In this document: positions 17,166 through 25,865 of the stretch, piece after piece
Position numbering within the stretch: position 1 is the stretch's first letter
Layout of the letters: every line of letters begins with the position of its first letter
Assembly: GCF_000621445.1 (NCBI RefSeq)
Contig: NZ_JHYI01000013.1
Span: 124,001-188,000, forward strand
Length of the DNA stretch: 64,000 nt
Direction: 5' to 3'
Origin: Alkalihalobacillus bogoriensis ATCC BAA-922
Lineage (GTDB): Bacteria; Bacillota; Bacilli; Bacillales; Bacillaceae_F
Notes under the pieces: generated by a model
What the model was told of the DNA's origin: nothing
The model's database searches: none
The model's input: only the letters and a program-made list of their open reading frames with translations
Translations under genes and position numbers: made by a program

Positions 17166-18947
17166 TTACATTATTGACAGTTTATCTTTATATTGAGATG
17201 ATATTAATTTTCCTTTATTTAATGTAAAAACAATATCACACTTCTCTATTGTACTAAGTCGATGTGCAATAATAATAAGCGTTTTATTTCCCGTTAATCC
17301 ATATACAGCCTTCATTACCTCATTTTCTGTCTGATTATCTAACGCCGATGTTGCTTCATCCATAAATATAATTTGAGGATCATGATACAATGCACGAGCA
17401 ATTCCAATTCTTTGGCGTTGACCACCTGAAAGTCTAACTCCCCTTTCACCTACAATTGTATTTAACTGTTCTGGGAGTTCTTTCACATAATCCATGAGTT
17501 GAGCTTGTTCAAGAGCTTTCCATACTGCCGATTCGTCAATTTTATCTTTATCTATACCAAAAGCAATATTTGAGCGAATGCTTTCGTCTGATAAAAAGAT
17601 ACTTTGAGGTATATACCCAATATTTTTTTGCCAGAATGATAGTTGAGTATCTAAAAGAAGCCCATCTACTAAAATTTCACCCTTATTAGGTTTTAGTAAC
17701 CCTAATATAATATCCACTAATGTCGTCTTTCCCGCTCCGGATTCTCCAACAATACCAACTGAAGAGCCTATAGGAATTTGCAAATTAATCTCCTTTAACG
17801 AAGCAGTATTTTGTAAAGGGTATTTAAACGAAACATTCTTTAATTCTATCGAGTGCTTATATGAGGTCTTTTCTATTAAACCCTTATTCTCTTTTTTATC
17901 AAGCAATAAATTATTTGTGTATACCCCCTCATATAAATCCCTATACACAATAGATAGTGCAGGTTGACTATAACGGATTGTATTAACCATAGAGATCACT
18001 CTATTAATTGAAGGCATTAAACGAAACGCAGCCATCGCAAACAATGCTAATGTTGCCAAGAGATTCGATGTATTAGTTCCTTGAAAAATAATGATTACCA
18101 TGGTTATTAACACAACAGTAACTACAATTGTCTCTATAAAAAGTCTAGGTGCATGTTCTAACATATTTTTGAATCGTAAATTATTTGCACTAATTTGACT
18201 ATATTTAGTATATGCATTAACAAAAAACAACTCTTTTCCAGTAACTTTTACTTCTTTACTTGCACCTAAACCTTGGTTCACCCATTTAATCATTTTGCCC
18301 GTCACTTCTTGTTGCTCTTTCCCTAAACGTGAAACTTTTTTTCGGAAAAACTTAAAAAATAAAAAAACACTACCACCTAATAATAAAGTAGCAGTTAGTG
18401 TAGCTAATGGTGCTACTGTGAGTAATAAAATTAAAATACATATTATTACTAGGAATTCAGTAATTAAATAAAAAGATGACATAACAATCCCCTGAAAAAC
18501 TTTAGGAACTTCCTCGTTTACATTTCTCAATAACAATGCCGAATTTTGTTGGATATGAAATAAGTAGGGCTTAGATAGATATTCTTGAAATAAATTTCTT
18601 GATAACTTCACTTGTTGATTTAGCACTACTCGATTCTGTATATAGTAGAAGAGAAGTAAATACAAATTCTTAATTATATAAATACTTAATAATAAAACTG
18701 CTAAGAAGAATGTAAAACTAGCTGTTGACTGAAAATTAAAATATTCATAGACAATGGACAACGCTCTTTGTTCTTGAATTATTTCAGGGTTGGTCACAAC
18801 ACTAACAAAGGGGACAATTAACCCAATTCCTACAGTCTCAAAAAAAGCAGCTATAATCATTAAGAAAAAAATAAGTATTAATTTCTTTTTTTCTTTTTTG
18901 TTAAATAACCTTAATAGTTTAATAAATGCTTTTTTCACTTTACACAC
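17166..18947 (-). CDS. PglK-like ABC flippase for lipid-linked oligosaccharide
   Basis: Half-size ABC protein of 593 residues: a six-helix membrane domain (about 1-330) and an ATPase with GIVGESGAGKTTLVDI, the Q-loop YIPQSIF, the signature LSGGQRQR, the Walker B IIFMDEATSALD and IAHRLSTI. The segment KMIKWVNQGLGASKEVKVTGK in the coupling region resembles PglK and related flippases of undecaprenyl-linked glycans. It lies among glycosyltransferases, and no Wzx/MATE flippase is present in the window, so it is the best candidate for moving the repeat unit across the membrane. A peptide exporter role is less likely because it is 3-4 kb from the lasso genes, which have their own exporter. Confidence 0.8.
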   Translation of the reverse strand: MCKVKKAFIKLLRLFNKKEKKKLILIFFLMIIAAFFETVGIGLIVPFVSVVTNPEIIQEQRALSIVYEYFNFQSTASFTFFLAVLLLSIYIIKNLYLLLFYYIQNRVVLNQQVKLSRNLFQEYLSKPYLFHIQQNSALLLRNVNEEVPKVFQGIVMSSFYLITEFLVIICILILLLTVAPLATLTATLLLGGSVFLFFKFFRKKVSRLGKEQQEVTGKMIKWVNQGLGASKEVKVTGKELFFVNAYTKYSQISANNLRFKNMLEHAPRLFIETIVVTVVLITMVIIIFQGTNTSNLLATLALFAMAAFRLMPSINRVISMVNTIRYSQPALSIVYRDLYEGVYTNNLLLDKKENKGLIEKTSYKHSIELKNVSFKYPLQNTASLKEINLQIPIGSSVGIVGESGAGKTTLVDIILGLLKPNKGEILVDGLLLDTQLSFWQKNIGYIPQSIFLSDESIRSNIAFGIDKDKIDESAVWKALEQAQLMDYVKELPEQLNTIVGERGVRLSGGQRQRIGIARALYHDPQIIFMDEATSALDNQTENEVMKAVYGLTGNKTLIIIAHRLSTIEKCDIVFTLNKGKLISSQYKDKLSIM

Positions 18948-18960
18948 CCTAACCTTTTAA

Positions 18961-20142
18961 TTAATTTGTTGTCAAAAGGGCTTCAATTTTTAATATTTCA
19001 CTTTCAGTTCCAACACTCTCATCCTTTAAATTTTCAATTATGTTAGAACATAGTTCCTTATTATCTATCAGCTCTTTTATCCCTTTATATAAGGATTCAA
19101 AATCCATATCTACTATTAAGCCGTTAGCTCTATTTTTTATCTGGTTTTTTACAACAGAAAAATTAGTAGCCACTATTGGCTTTTGTAAAATACGTGCTTC
19201 TGCAATCGCTAACCCGTATCCCTCATTTCGAGAAGGCTGAACGTATAAGTCACACTGCTTTAAATAGCTGTAAGGATTTTTAGTAGTTCCTAGAAATATA
19301 AAAGATTCTTCTAGTTTGTAATCCTTTACTTTTTTACTTAATTTTTCTCTAAGAGCACCTTCTCCTATTGCATACCATTTAACCTGATAACCATTCTCCT
19401 TTAATAAATGACAAGCTTTTATTGCCATATCATAACCTTTTTGATGAACTAAACGTCCTATGGTAAGAATTTTAATACAATCGGTTTTATCACTGAATCC
19501 TTTATCTTGATTTGTCATTTCTAAAATTAATGAAGGAGAAATAATATCATAAATAACCCTAACTTTTGACTTTTGACAAGGTAATTCCTGAACAAACACT
19601 TCTTTACATAATTCTGAAACAGCAACAATATTATAAAAATGTTTATAAAAATCTACGTCAAATCTTTTATTATAGTTTGCTACTTTGTAATTTGTATTAA
19701 CCCAAGCTATTTTTTTTGTTGCAGTTACTTTTTGTGCAACATAGTATGTAGGCATTCCTTGACTATATGCAATAGCTATATCATATTGATTCTTATGGTT
19801 ATCGACTTCAGATGAAAACCATTTCCATGTTATTTGCGACTTATGTAACTCTACAAATGGATTTCTGTAAAATATTGCTGCTAGTAATCTCAATATCCCC
19901 AACTTCATTTTTCTTTCAAAAAATAGTTTTTTTATCGGAACCGTAAACTTCTCCATAAACCTGGGCCTTGCTAGAACCTTTACTTCCTTGGGAAGTAAGG
20001 GCAAATATAACCCTTTTGGAACAAACATCAATAACTCAACGTCAAACTTACTATAATCAAACGAAGAGAGGAGAGAGATTAAGCTTTTTTCAGCTCCACC
20101 ACTTCCTAATGAATCAATTACAAACAATACTTTCTTCCGCAT
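18961..20142 (-). CDS. Family 4 glycosyltransferase
   Basis: About 393 residues, GT-B fold. It opens MRKKVLFVIDSLGSGGAEKS, and the donor-binding half shows LTIGRLVHQKGYDMAIKACH, WYAIGEGALREKL and CDLYVQPSRNEGYGLAIAEA with the two catalytic-region glutamates. The start at 20142 follows AAAGGA by 7 bp; in-frame ATG codons further upstream lack this. The gene overlaps the end of the pyruvyl transferase gene by 29 bp. It is similar in architecture to the GT4 gene at 21234-22472, suggesting an older duplication. Sugar specificity is unknown. Confidence 0.87.
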   Translation of the reverse strand: MRKKVLFVIDSLGSGGAEKSLISLLSSFDYSKFDVELLMFVPKGLYLPLLPKEVKVLARPRFMEKFTVPIKKLFFERKMKLGILRLLAAIFYRNPFVELHKSQITWKWFSSEVDNHKNQYDIAIAYSQGMPTYYVAQKVTATKKIAWVNTNYKVANYNKRFDVDFYKHFYNIVAVSELCKEVFVQELPCQKSKVRVIYDIISPSLILEMTNQDKGFSDKTDCIKILTIGRLVHQKGYDMAIKACHLLKENGYQVKWYAIGEGALREKLSKKVKDYKLEESFIFLGTTKNPYSYLKQCDLYVQPSRNEGYGLAIAEARILQKPIVATNFSVVKNQIKNRANGLIVDMDFESLYKGIKELIDNKELCSNIIENLKDESVGTESEILKIEALLTTN

Positions 20143-21262
20143 TATTAAATCCTTTCTCATGATCAAGAACTTTCTGAAGAAATTTTTTTGACACCTCAAT
20201 TTTATTAGCCATTATTTCTCTACAATCGTCAAAATCAATCGACTCATTAAGCAAATCTTCATTAAATGAATTAGTAATAAGTCTATCTTCTAAATTAAGG
20301 GCTCTTAATAAATCTCTCATCCTTGTATTAATTGCTTCTTTTCTATTTACAATCGCAAAGTCCTTCTCAAAGATGATAGAAAAAACAATTGAGTGGAATG
20401 AATTTGATATTACAAAATTTGCATCTCGGATTAAAGAAATAAAGACATCTGGTCCATCATATATAAAAGATTTATGAGCGTAACTCACCTTTGTTGATCC
20501 GATAGCATAAATCTTACATTTTCTTAACTTACTAATACTTAGTGCAATTTCCTTTATAATTTCACTATCTTCAAAATCATATACTACTAAGAATCTTTCA
20601 GACAATTTTGTTTGTGCAAGATTATTCCAATCATTTCTATTAAGCAAAAAAGCTGGATCGACAACATTCACAACATCTTTAATGCCCATTTTCTCTAATA
20701 GTTTAACACCACTTGATTCTCGTACACTAATGTAATCAAGGTTATTAACCCTTTCCTTAACAATTGGTTTATATTCATTTCGGATATCATCAGTTGCAAA
20801 ACTAGCGGCGTAAGATGCCTTAATTTTTTCACTAGGAACAAATTGCAAATAAAATGCAGGATCTTTCCCATTTTCATGTAAACAATTCCAAATTTGGTCA
20901 CTGCCACAAAGAAAAACATCGGCCTCTGGTGTATCCTCTTCTAATTGTGAATTGGTTTCGTATTTCTTCGATGTTAGCTTTAAATTGTTTGAGGTAAATT
21001 TATCGAAAGCTTTCTTTCTCTTCAATCCTGGTACTCTTAAAGGAATTTTAAGTGCCAAATAAGTATATTTTATAAGTATGTTTTTTTCCCACTTTGGGTT
21101 ATCTACACTAAATAAATTATAATGATTACTTAAATAATTCGGTTTATAGTTAATTATCTCAACTTCATGTCCACAATTAAGAAGATATTTCATTAAGGCA
21201 TACGCTTGTAAGGAAGCACCGTGGTTGTATACATCATGGCATGTTATCGTACATATTTTCAC
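20114..21262 (-). CDS. Polysaccharide pyruvyl transferase family protein
   Basis: About 382 residues of the CsaB/EpsI-O-like polysaccharide pyruvyl transferase family, which transfers pyruvate from phosphoenolpyruvate to a sugar as a ketal. Diagnostic pieces are an N-terminal CHDVYNHGASLQAYALMKYL, DVFLCGSDQIWN, ASYAASFATDDI, SVRESSGVKLLEKMG and the C-terminal VISNSFHSIVFSIIFEKDF. I placed the start at the GTG at 21262 because the family begins directly with the K-I-x-T-I strand; a GTG 9 bp upstream is possible. It overlaps the upstream GT4 gene by 29 bp. Pyruvylation would add negative charge to the exopolysaccharide. Confidence 0.87.
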   Translation of the reverse strand: MKICTITCHDVYNHGASLQAYALMKYLLNCGHEVEIINYKPNYLSNHYNLFSVDNPKWEKNILIKYTYLALKIPLRVPGLKRKKAFDKFTSNNLKLTSKKYETNSQLEEDTPEADVFLCGSDQIWNCLHENGKDPAFYLQFVPSEKIKASYAASFATDDIRNEYKPIVKERVNNLDYISVRESSGVKLLEKMGIKDVVNVVDPAFLLNRNDWNNLAQTKLSERFLVVYDFEDSEIIKEIALSISKLRKCKIYAIGSTKVSYAHKSFIYDGPDVFISLIRDANFVISNSFHSIVFSIIFEKDFAIVNRKEAINTRMRDLLRALNLEDRLITNSFNEDLLNESIDFDDCREIMANKIEVSKKFLQKVLDHEKGFNNAEESIVCN

Positions 21263-22472
21263 TAATTTCACTACCTTCTTTAATTAAATGATAAAGTCGA
21301 TTTATCTCTTTTTCGTTCCCAAAACTCAGACTTAAACAATTTTTTATTATAGTCTCTCTTCTCTCTTTCTGAAGATATAGTTCTTCAATGGATTTTGCGA
21401 TACCATTAAAAGATAACTCACCAATAATGCTACCATCAAATCCTTCTCGAACTTGACTAGCGGCTGTTTTATAATTTGTGATTAGTACTGGTATGGCTAA
21501 AATCTGTGCTTCCACTACTGTCACCGCCTTCCCCTCATACCGTGATGGCTGAACATACAAATCAGCAGCCTTCATATATGGATAAGGATTGACTTTTTTT
21601 CCGAGAAGGATAAAGCAATCTTCTACACCGTTTTCTTGAATCATTTTCCTTAACATAGCCTCGTCGCCACCATATCCAACGACATACCATGCAATATCGT
21701 TGTATCCTTTTTCCTTTAACTTTTTCATGGCCAATATCGCATTATCAATTCCTTTTGCATGAGACAATCGTGCGACTGTGACGATTTTAAATCTTGGGTC
21801 TGAATCCATTGGAAACGGTACATCTTTATCTGCCATTTTTTTAATAAATTGCGGGGACGTAAGGTTTTCCATAACGGAAACTTTCTTTTCAAGCATTGGA
21901 TATTTTTGAAGAAAAGCATCCTTACACGCATCTGATACAGCGATTATATAGTCAAAGCGACTCCACATTTTGATATCTCGTTTCACATTTGTTGTAATTG
22001 TAGAGTAATCCGTATGAATCCAGGCAATCTTCTTTTTAGCCGCTACTTTTTCAGCAACAAAATCATGTGGCCATAAATAACTAATCGCTACATCATATTC
22101 TTTCTTTACTTTAGGTAAGAACGGTAAAGTATACTGCCACATGAGTTGCATTTGGATATACCCAGGTTCTTTTATCTTTTTCCGCTTTCCGTCTAGTTCA
22201 GCGTGGATTTTCGACAGCACTCTTGAGCAGCCAATTCCTATATAGCCATCCTTTACTGTTTCAGAAATGGATTTCCGAAACGTCGTATAAGGTTTACATT
22301 CTTCTAGTAGATTGACTTGCTGTGGTAAAAGTGGAAAAAAATCGCCTTGGTGGCGATGTAAGAACAAGTCAACTTTATATGTTTCATAATCAAAATTTTC
22401 TAGTAAACTGATTAAACTTCTTTCGACTCCTCCAATTTCCATGTCGTAAGAGGCGATTAGTATGTCCTTCAT
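21234..22472 (-). CDS. Family 4 glycosyltransferase
   Basis: GT-B fold enzyme of 412 residues. The N-terminus MKDILIASYDMEIGGVERSL is of the EpsF/EpsD kind. The C-terminal domain has VTVARLSHAKGIDNAILAMK, WYVVGYGGDEAMLRKMIQ and AADLYVQPSRYEGKAVTVVEAQ. A helical insertion (about residues 70-120) precedes the LWPHDFVAEKVAAKKKIAWI segment that is shared with the neighbouring GT4 at 18961-20142. It adds a sugar to the exopolysaccharide unit on the cytoplasmic side. It starts 10 bp after the GT32 gene, and its end overlaps the pyruvyl transferase start. Confidence 0.88.
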   Translation of the reverse strand: MKDILIASYDMEIGGVERSLISLLENFDYETYKVDLFLHRHQGDFFPLLPQQVNLLEECKPYTTFRKSISETVKDGYIGIGCSRVLSKIHAELDGKRKKIKEPGYIQMQLMWQYTLPFLPKVKKEYDVAISYLWPHDFVAEKVAAKKKIAWIHTDYSTITTNVKRDIKMWSRFDYIIAVSDACKDAFLQKYPMLEKKVSVMENLTSPQFIKKMADKDVPFPMDSDPRFKIVTVARLSHAKGIDNAILAMKKLKEKGYNDIAWYVVGYGGDEAMLRKMIQENGVEDCFILLGKKVNPYPYMKAADLYVQPSRYEGKAVTVVEAQILAIPVLITNYKTAASQVREGFDGSIIGELSFNGIAKSIEELYLQKERRETIIKNCLSLSFGNEKEINRLYHLIKEGSEISENMYDNMP

Positions 22473-22482
22473 CTTTATCCTC

Positions 22483-23226
22483 CTACACTTTCGATACTAT
22501 TTTGCGAAGGCGGGCTATATTCTGACCTCCGATGACTTTTGCTAATGTTGTTTTCATATTACTTTTCACTCTAGCTTTTAACGGTAGCCAGCTTTTGTAG
22601 TAGTGGTGCATCGCATAGGTTTCCTCGGTCTTAAACGTCTGACAATTAATATAGTCGTAAGGTGAAAAATAGGTTTGTGGATAAATAGTCCCTACGCCAT
22701 CGATTGTTTGTTTTTGCCCATTTTGGACGAGACCTTTTGCTTTCAACATTTTCGTTACAACAGCTACATTCGTTATGTCATCGACTGAATGGTCTTCCTT
22801 TATAAATTCTCTTTTCTCATAGGAGTCGAGAAATGATTTAATAAAAGGGTGATGTTTTCGTGCTCCAATTGTACTTGTGGCAATGAAGTTTTCTTGTTCA
22901 AATCCCCAAAACGAATCTTCTTGTAAAAACGGGGTAAATGACTGAAAAACTTCTACATCAGTATCTAAATAAATCCCTCCATTGTGATATAGTGCGTGAA
23001 CACGAATGTAATCACTAACAAAGGCATATTTTTTTTGGCTATACGCCTCTTTCACATATTGGTTTGAATCAAGATTGACATTCGATTCATTCCATTCTTT
23101 TATTTCATAGTCTGGAAGATGTTTTTCCCAACTTTCGAGACATTTTTTAACTAACGCTGGCTTATCATTTCCGCCAAACCAACAATAGTGGATGATTTTT
23201 GGGATTTGCTTCTCGTTTATAGCCAT
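22483..23226 (-). CDS. Family 32 glycosyltransferase (capsular polysaccharide synthesis type)
   Basis: A 247-residue GT32 enzyme. The N-terminal IPKIIHYCWFGGNDKPALVK and the D-x-D segment KYAFVSDYIRVHALYHNGGI followed by YLDTDVEV are the family core; GARKHHPFIKSFLDSYE and THYYKSW-like AMHHYYKSW complete it. Such enzymes transfer a hexose or amino sugar in capsule and exopolysaccharide pathways. It is a typical length. It starts 18 bp after the EpsN-like gene and is the first gene of the distal block, with no counterpart in the B. subtilis eps operon. Confidence 0.9.
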   Translation of the reverse strand: MAINEKQIPKIIHYCWFGGNDKPALVKKCLESWEKHLPDYEIKEWNESNVNLDSNQYVKEAYSQKKYAFVSDYIRVHALYHNGGIYLDTDVEVFQSFTPFLQEDSFWGFEQENFIATSTIGARKHHPFIKSFLDSYEKREFIKEDHSVDDITNVAVVTKMLKAKGLVQNGQKQTIDGVGTIYPQTYFSPYDYINCQTFKTEETYAMHHYYKSWLPLKARVKSNMKTTLAKVIGGQNIARLRKIVSKV

Positions 23227-23244
23227 CTTCTCACACCCCTCTAC

Positions 23245-24417
23245 TTAACCAACTTTTATATTTTGTTTATAAAATGACTTCACACAATGGATGACCCGCT
23301 CTAAATCTTCTTCACGTAAATTTGACCCTGATGGAAGACAAATGCCGGTTTCAAATAGTCGTTTCGCAATATCCTCATGTTTGTCATGTGAATAAAAACG
23401 AGTTCCCTCAAACAACGGTTGTAAGTGCAACGGTTTCCAAACCGGACGAGCTTCGATATTTTCTTCTTCCATGACGACTAGCAAATCAGAAACGGAAAAG
23501 CCGGTTAACTGTTCATCAATCGTTAATGCTGATAACCAACGATTAGATTTGGTTCCTTCTAGTTCAGGCATAAAAAAGAGCCCTGGAAGATGGGCTAAAT
23601 GTTCATAATAATATTGAAAAACTTCGCGTTTCGCTTGAACCCGTTGTTCTAACACTTCAAATTGTCCTCTACCAATGCCAGCCAACACATTGCTTAAGCG
23701 GTAATTATAGCCGCGCTCAACATGCTCATAATGAATCGTTTTTTCTTTTGCTTGTGTCGCCAAAAATCTTGCTCTAACAATGGCTTCATTATCATTTGAT
23801 ACAAGCATGCCACCACCAGATGTTGTAATGATTTTGTTTCCATTAAAGGAAAAAATCCCATAATAACCAAACGAACCACTTGCCCTTCCTTTATATTGAG
23901 AGCCTAATGATTCGGCTGCATCTTCAATTAAAGGGATTCGATATATTTCACACAATGACATAATCTCATCCATCTTTGCACTTTGACCATATAAATTCAC
24001 TACAATTATGGCTTTTGGAAGCTTTCCTTCACTCGCTGCTTCCTGTAAAGCTTTTTCTAATGCTTTCGGTGACATATTCCACGTTTCTGGTTCTGAGTCA
24101 ATAAAAACCGGCTCTGCGCCTTGATATAAAATAGGGTTTGCACTCGCTACAAACGTAAGCGTAGAACAAAAAACGATATCCCCTTTTGTAATATTTAATA
24201 AAGAAAGAGCTAAATGAATCGCAGCAGTGCCCGATGTAAGAGCAACGGCCCCTTTTACTCCAACATAATCAGCTATTTCTCTTTCAAATTCATCCACATT
24301 CGGTCCGAGTGGTGCAATCCAATTTGATTCAAATGCTGTTTGAATGTACTTCTGTTCATGACCACTCATATGGGGGGAGGATAAATAGATTCTTTTTTTA
24401 TCAACTTCATTCAACAA
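23245..24417 (-). CDS. epsN: UDP-4-amino-sugar aminotransferase, DegT/DnrJ family (EpsN/PglE-like)
   Basis: A PLP-dependent sugar aminotransferase of about 390 residues, the size of EpsN and PglE. LTSGTAAIHLALSLL, DAAESLGSQYKGR and the Schiff-base lysine region FSFNGNKIITTSGGGM are clear. Together with the EpsC-like dehydratase and the EpsM-like acetyltransferase it should make UDP-N,N'-diacetylbacillosamine or a related 4-amino sugar. I chose the TTG at 24417, which has GGGAGG 9 bp upstream. The longer reading from 24468 would bury the start within the acetyltransferase gene and lacks a Shine-Dalgarno. It overlaps that gene by 11 bp. Confidence 0.9.
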   Translation of the reverse strand: MLNEVDKKRIYLSSPHMSGHEQKYIQTAFESNWIAPLGPNVDEFEREIADYVGVKGAVALTSGTAAIHLALSLLNITKGDIVFCSTLTFVASANPILYQGAEPVFIDSEPETWNMSPKALEKALQEAASEGKLPKAIIVVNLYGQSAKMDEIMSLCEIYRIPLIEDAAESLGSQYKGRASGSFGYYGIFSFNGNKIITTSGGGMLVSNDNEAIVRARFLATQAKEKTIHYEHVERGYNYRLSNVLAGIGRGQFEVLEQRVQAKREVFQYYYEHLAHLPGLFFMPELEGTKSNRWLSALTIDEQLTGFSVSDLLVVMEEENIEARPVWKPLHLQPLFEGTRFYSHDKHEDIAKRLFETGICLPSGSNLREEDLERVIHCVKSFYKQNIKVG

Positions 24418-25063
24418 CTTTAAACACCTCCCACTTTTGTGTGCCAATAATTTTTGCCGGTACACCAACCGCTGTAGTATATGAAGGAAGATTCGTTACA
24501 ACAGCAGCTCCAGCACCAACAATGGTCCATTCTCCTACTGTAACATTTGGGATAACTGAAGCACCAACACCTAACTGCACACCTTCTTTTATTTCAACTG
24601 TACCTGCCGCTGTCGCATTTGGTGAAATATGAACATAATCTTCAATGATGCTATCATGTTCAATCACAGAATTTGTGTTTACAATAACATGTGAACCAAC
24701 TTTAACACTCGCATTAATCGTCACATTTGCCATGACAACTGTTCCACTTCCAATCGCTGCACTTGGGCTGACAACAGCAGAAGGATGAACAAGAGTGACT
24801 ACTTGAGCATCGGTAAGTTGAAGTTGTTGTACGATTTTTTTACGAGTTTTATTGTTTCCAATCGCTACGACTACTTTAGCAGGTGAACATAAGTGATGAA
24901 TGTCTTTAAAAGCAGCTAATGGTCCATAATATAGACTATCTTGTTTGTCCATGTCAGGGAATTTATCATCGACATAGGCCACGATTTCATAACCTTTATT
25001 AGCTTCAATAATATCGCGAATTACTTTGCTATGTCCCCCATGTCCAATTACAATTATTCTCAT
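24407..25063 (-). CDS. epsM: Sugar O/N-acetyltransferase, NeuD/PglD family (EpsM-like)
   Basis: A 218-residue acetyltransferase with an N-terminal Rossmann-like domain (MRIIVIGHGGHSKVIRDII) that binds the UDP-sugar, and a C-terminal left-handed beta-helix of hexapeptide repeats (PSAVVSPSAAIGSGTVVMA, then ASVKVGSHVIVNTNSVIEHD). The catalytic His lies in SVIEHDSIIEDYVHISPNAT. It would N-acetylate the amino group installed by the adjacent EpsN-like enzyme. It overlaps the phosphoglycosyl transferase by 4 bp and the aminotransferase by 11 bp, so the three initiating-sugar genes are translationally coupled. Confidence 0.9.
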   Translation of the reverse strand: MRIIVIGHGGHSKVIRDIIEANKGYEIVAYVDDKFPDMDKQDSLYYGPLAAFKDIHHLCSPAKVVVAIGNNKTRKKIVQQLQLTDAQVVTLVHPSAVVSPSAAIGSGTVVMANVTINASVKVGSHVIVNTNSVIEHDSIIEDYVHISPNATAAGTVEIKEGVQLGVGASVIPNVTVGEWTIVGAGAAVVTNLPSYTTAVGVPAKIIGTQKWEVFKVVE

Positions 25064-25677
25064 CCCGATCCCTCATTTACAGATGAATTTCCACTGAATT
25101 TTTCGACTGTCACATGACCTTCCTGGTTAATCCCTTCCGACTTTATTACTTTAGCAACGGTCATAAACAAGATTTTCAAATCAAGTAAAAAAGAATAATG
25201 GTCTACATACCAAACATCGAGCGTAAATCGTTCTTCCCATGACACTGCGTTACGGCCATTGATTTGTGCCCATCCTGTAATACCTGGACGTACTTGATGA
25301 CGTTTCCGTTGTTCTTCGGAATACAAAGGCAAATATTCCATTAAGAGCGGACGAGGTCCGACAAGACTGATATCCCCTTTTAACACATTAAGTAGCTGTG
25401 GCAATTCATCTAAGCTAAACTTTCGTAACAATAGACCAAATGACGTTACTCTCATTTCATCAGAAAGTAAATTTCCATCCTTGCCTCTTTCATTTGTCAT
25501 CGTTCTATACTTAAACAATGTAAATGGCTTTTCATGTAGTCCTGGTCTAACTTGCTTAAATAAAATCGGTGTTCCTAATTTTACTCTTACTAATACTGTG
25601 ACAATTAAAAAGAGTGGCAGCAGTAAAACAATTAGAAAAAAAGAAACGATAATATCAAATAATCGTTTCATGTCCAT
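25060..25677 (-). CDS. epsL: Initiating phosphoglycosyl transferase (EpsL/PglC-like)
   Basis: A 205-residue monotopic phosphoglycosyl transferase that transfers a phospho-sugar from a UDP-sugar to undecaprenyl phosphate, starting repeat-unit synthesis. The N-terminal re-entrant helix is MKRLFDIIVSFFLIVLLLPL. FKYRTM, the catalytic Asp-Glu dyad in FSLDELPQLLNVLKGDISLV, GPRPLL and RPGITGWAQINGRN follow. The length matches the small PglC class, not the larger WbaP type. Given EpsC, EpsM and EpsN in the same operon, its substrate is probably UDP-diNAcBac or a similar sugar. Confidence 0.93.
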   Translation of the reverse strand: MDMKRLFDIIVSFFLIVLLLPLFLIVTVLVRVKLGTPILFKQVRPGLHEKPFTLFKYRTMTNERGKDGNLLSDEMRVTSFGLLLRKFSLDELPQLLNVLKGDISLVGPRPLLMEYLPLYSEEQRKRHQVRPGITGWAQINGRNAVSWEERFTLDVWYVDHYSFLLDLKILFMTVAKVIKSEGINQEGHVTVEKFSGNSSVNEGSG

Positions 25678-25685
25678 CCCCCTTT

Positions 25686-25844
25686 TTAATTTGTGACGTT
25701 CTGTTTTACCATTTGTCTTAGTCTTTGTTCAATTTCTTGTACAACATCTTTTGTGTTTACGTGCTCTTCTTTTGTTGATTTTTCATGAATTTCTATGAGT
25801 AATTCTAATAATTTTTGTTGTGTGATATTTTTTAATAGTGGCAT
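25686..25844 (-). CDS. Small helical hypothetical protein in the eps operon (52 aa)
   Basis: An ATG at 25844 with AGAGGAAA upstream opens a 52-codon frame that fills the 188-bp gap between the EpsG-like and EpsL-like genes and stops 8 bp before epsL. It begins MPLLKNITQQKLLELLIEIH and is predicted by eye to be mostly amphipathic helix, rich in Glu, Gln and Lys, with no membrane segment or signal peptide. I do not recognise a family. The snug fit in the operon and the ribosome binding site support it; it could still be a chance frame. Confidence 0.55.
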   Translation of the reverse strand: MPLLKNITQQKLLELLIEIHEKSTKEEHVNTKDVVQEIEQRLRQMVKQNVTN

Positions 25845-25865
25845 ATGTTGTTTCCTCTTTTTTTA

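Noticed and set aside
17166-18947. Considered as a second lasso or bacteriocin exporter
   Set aside because: Surrounded by glycosyltransferases, with a PglK-like coupling region, and the lasso cluster has its own exporter.
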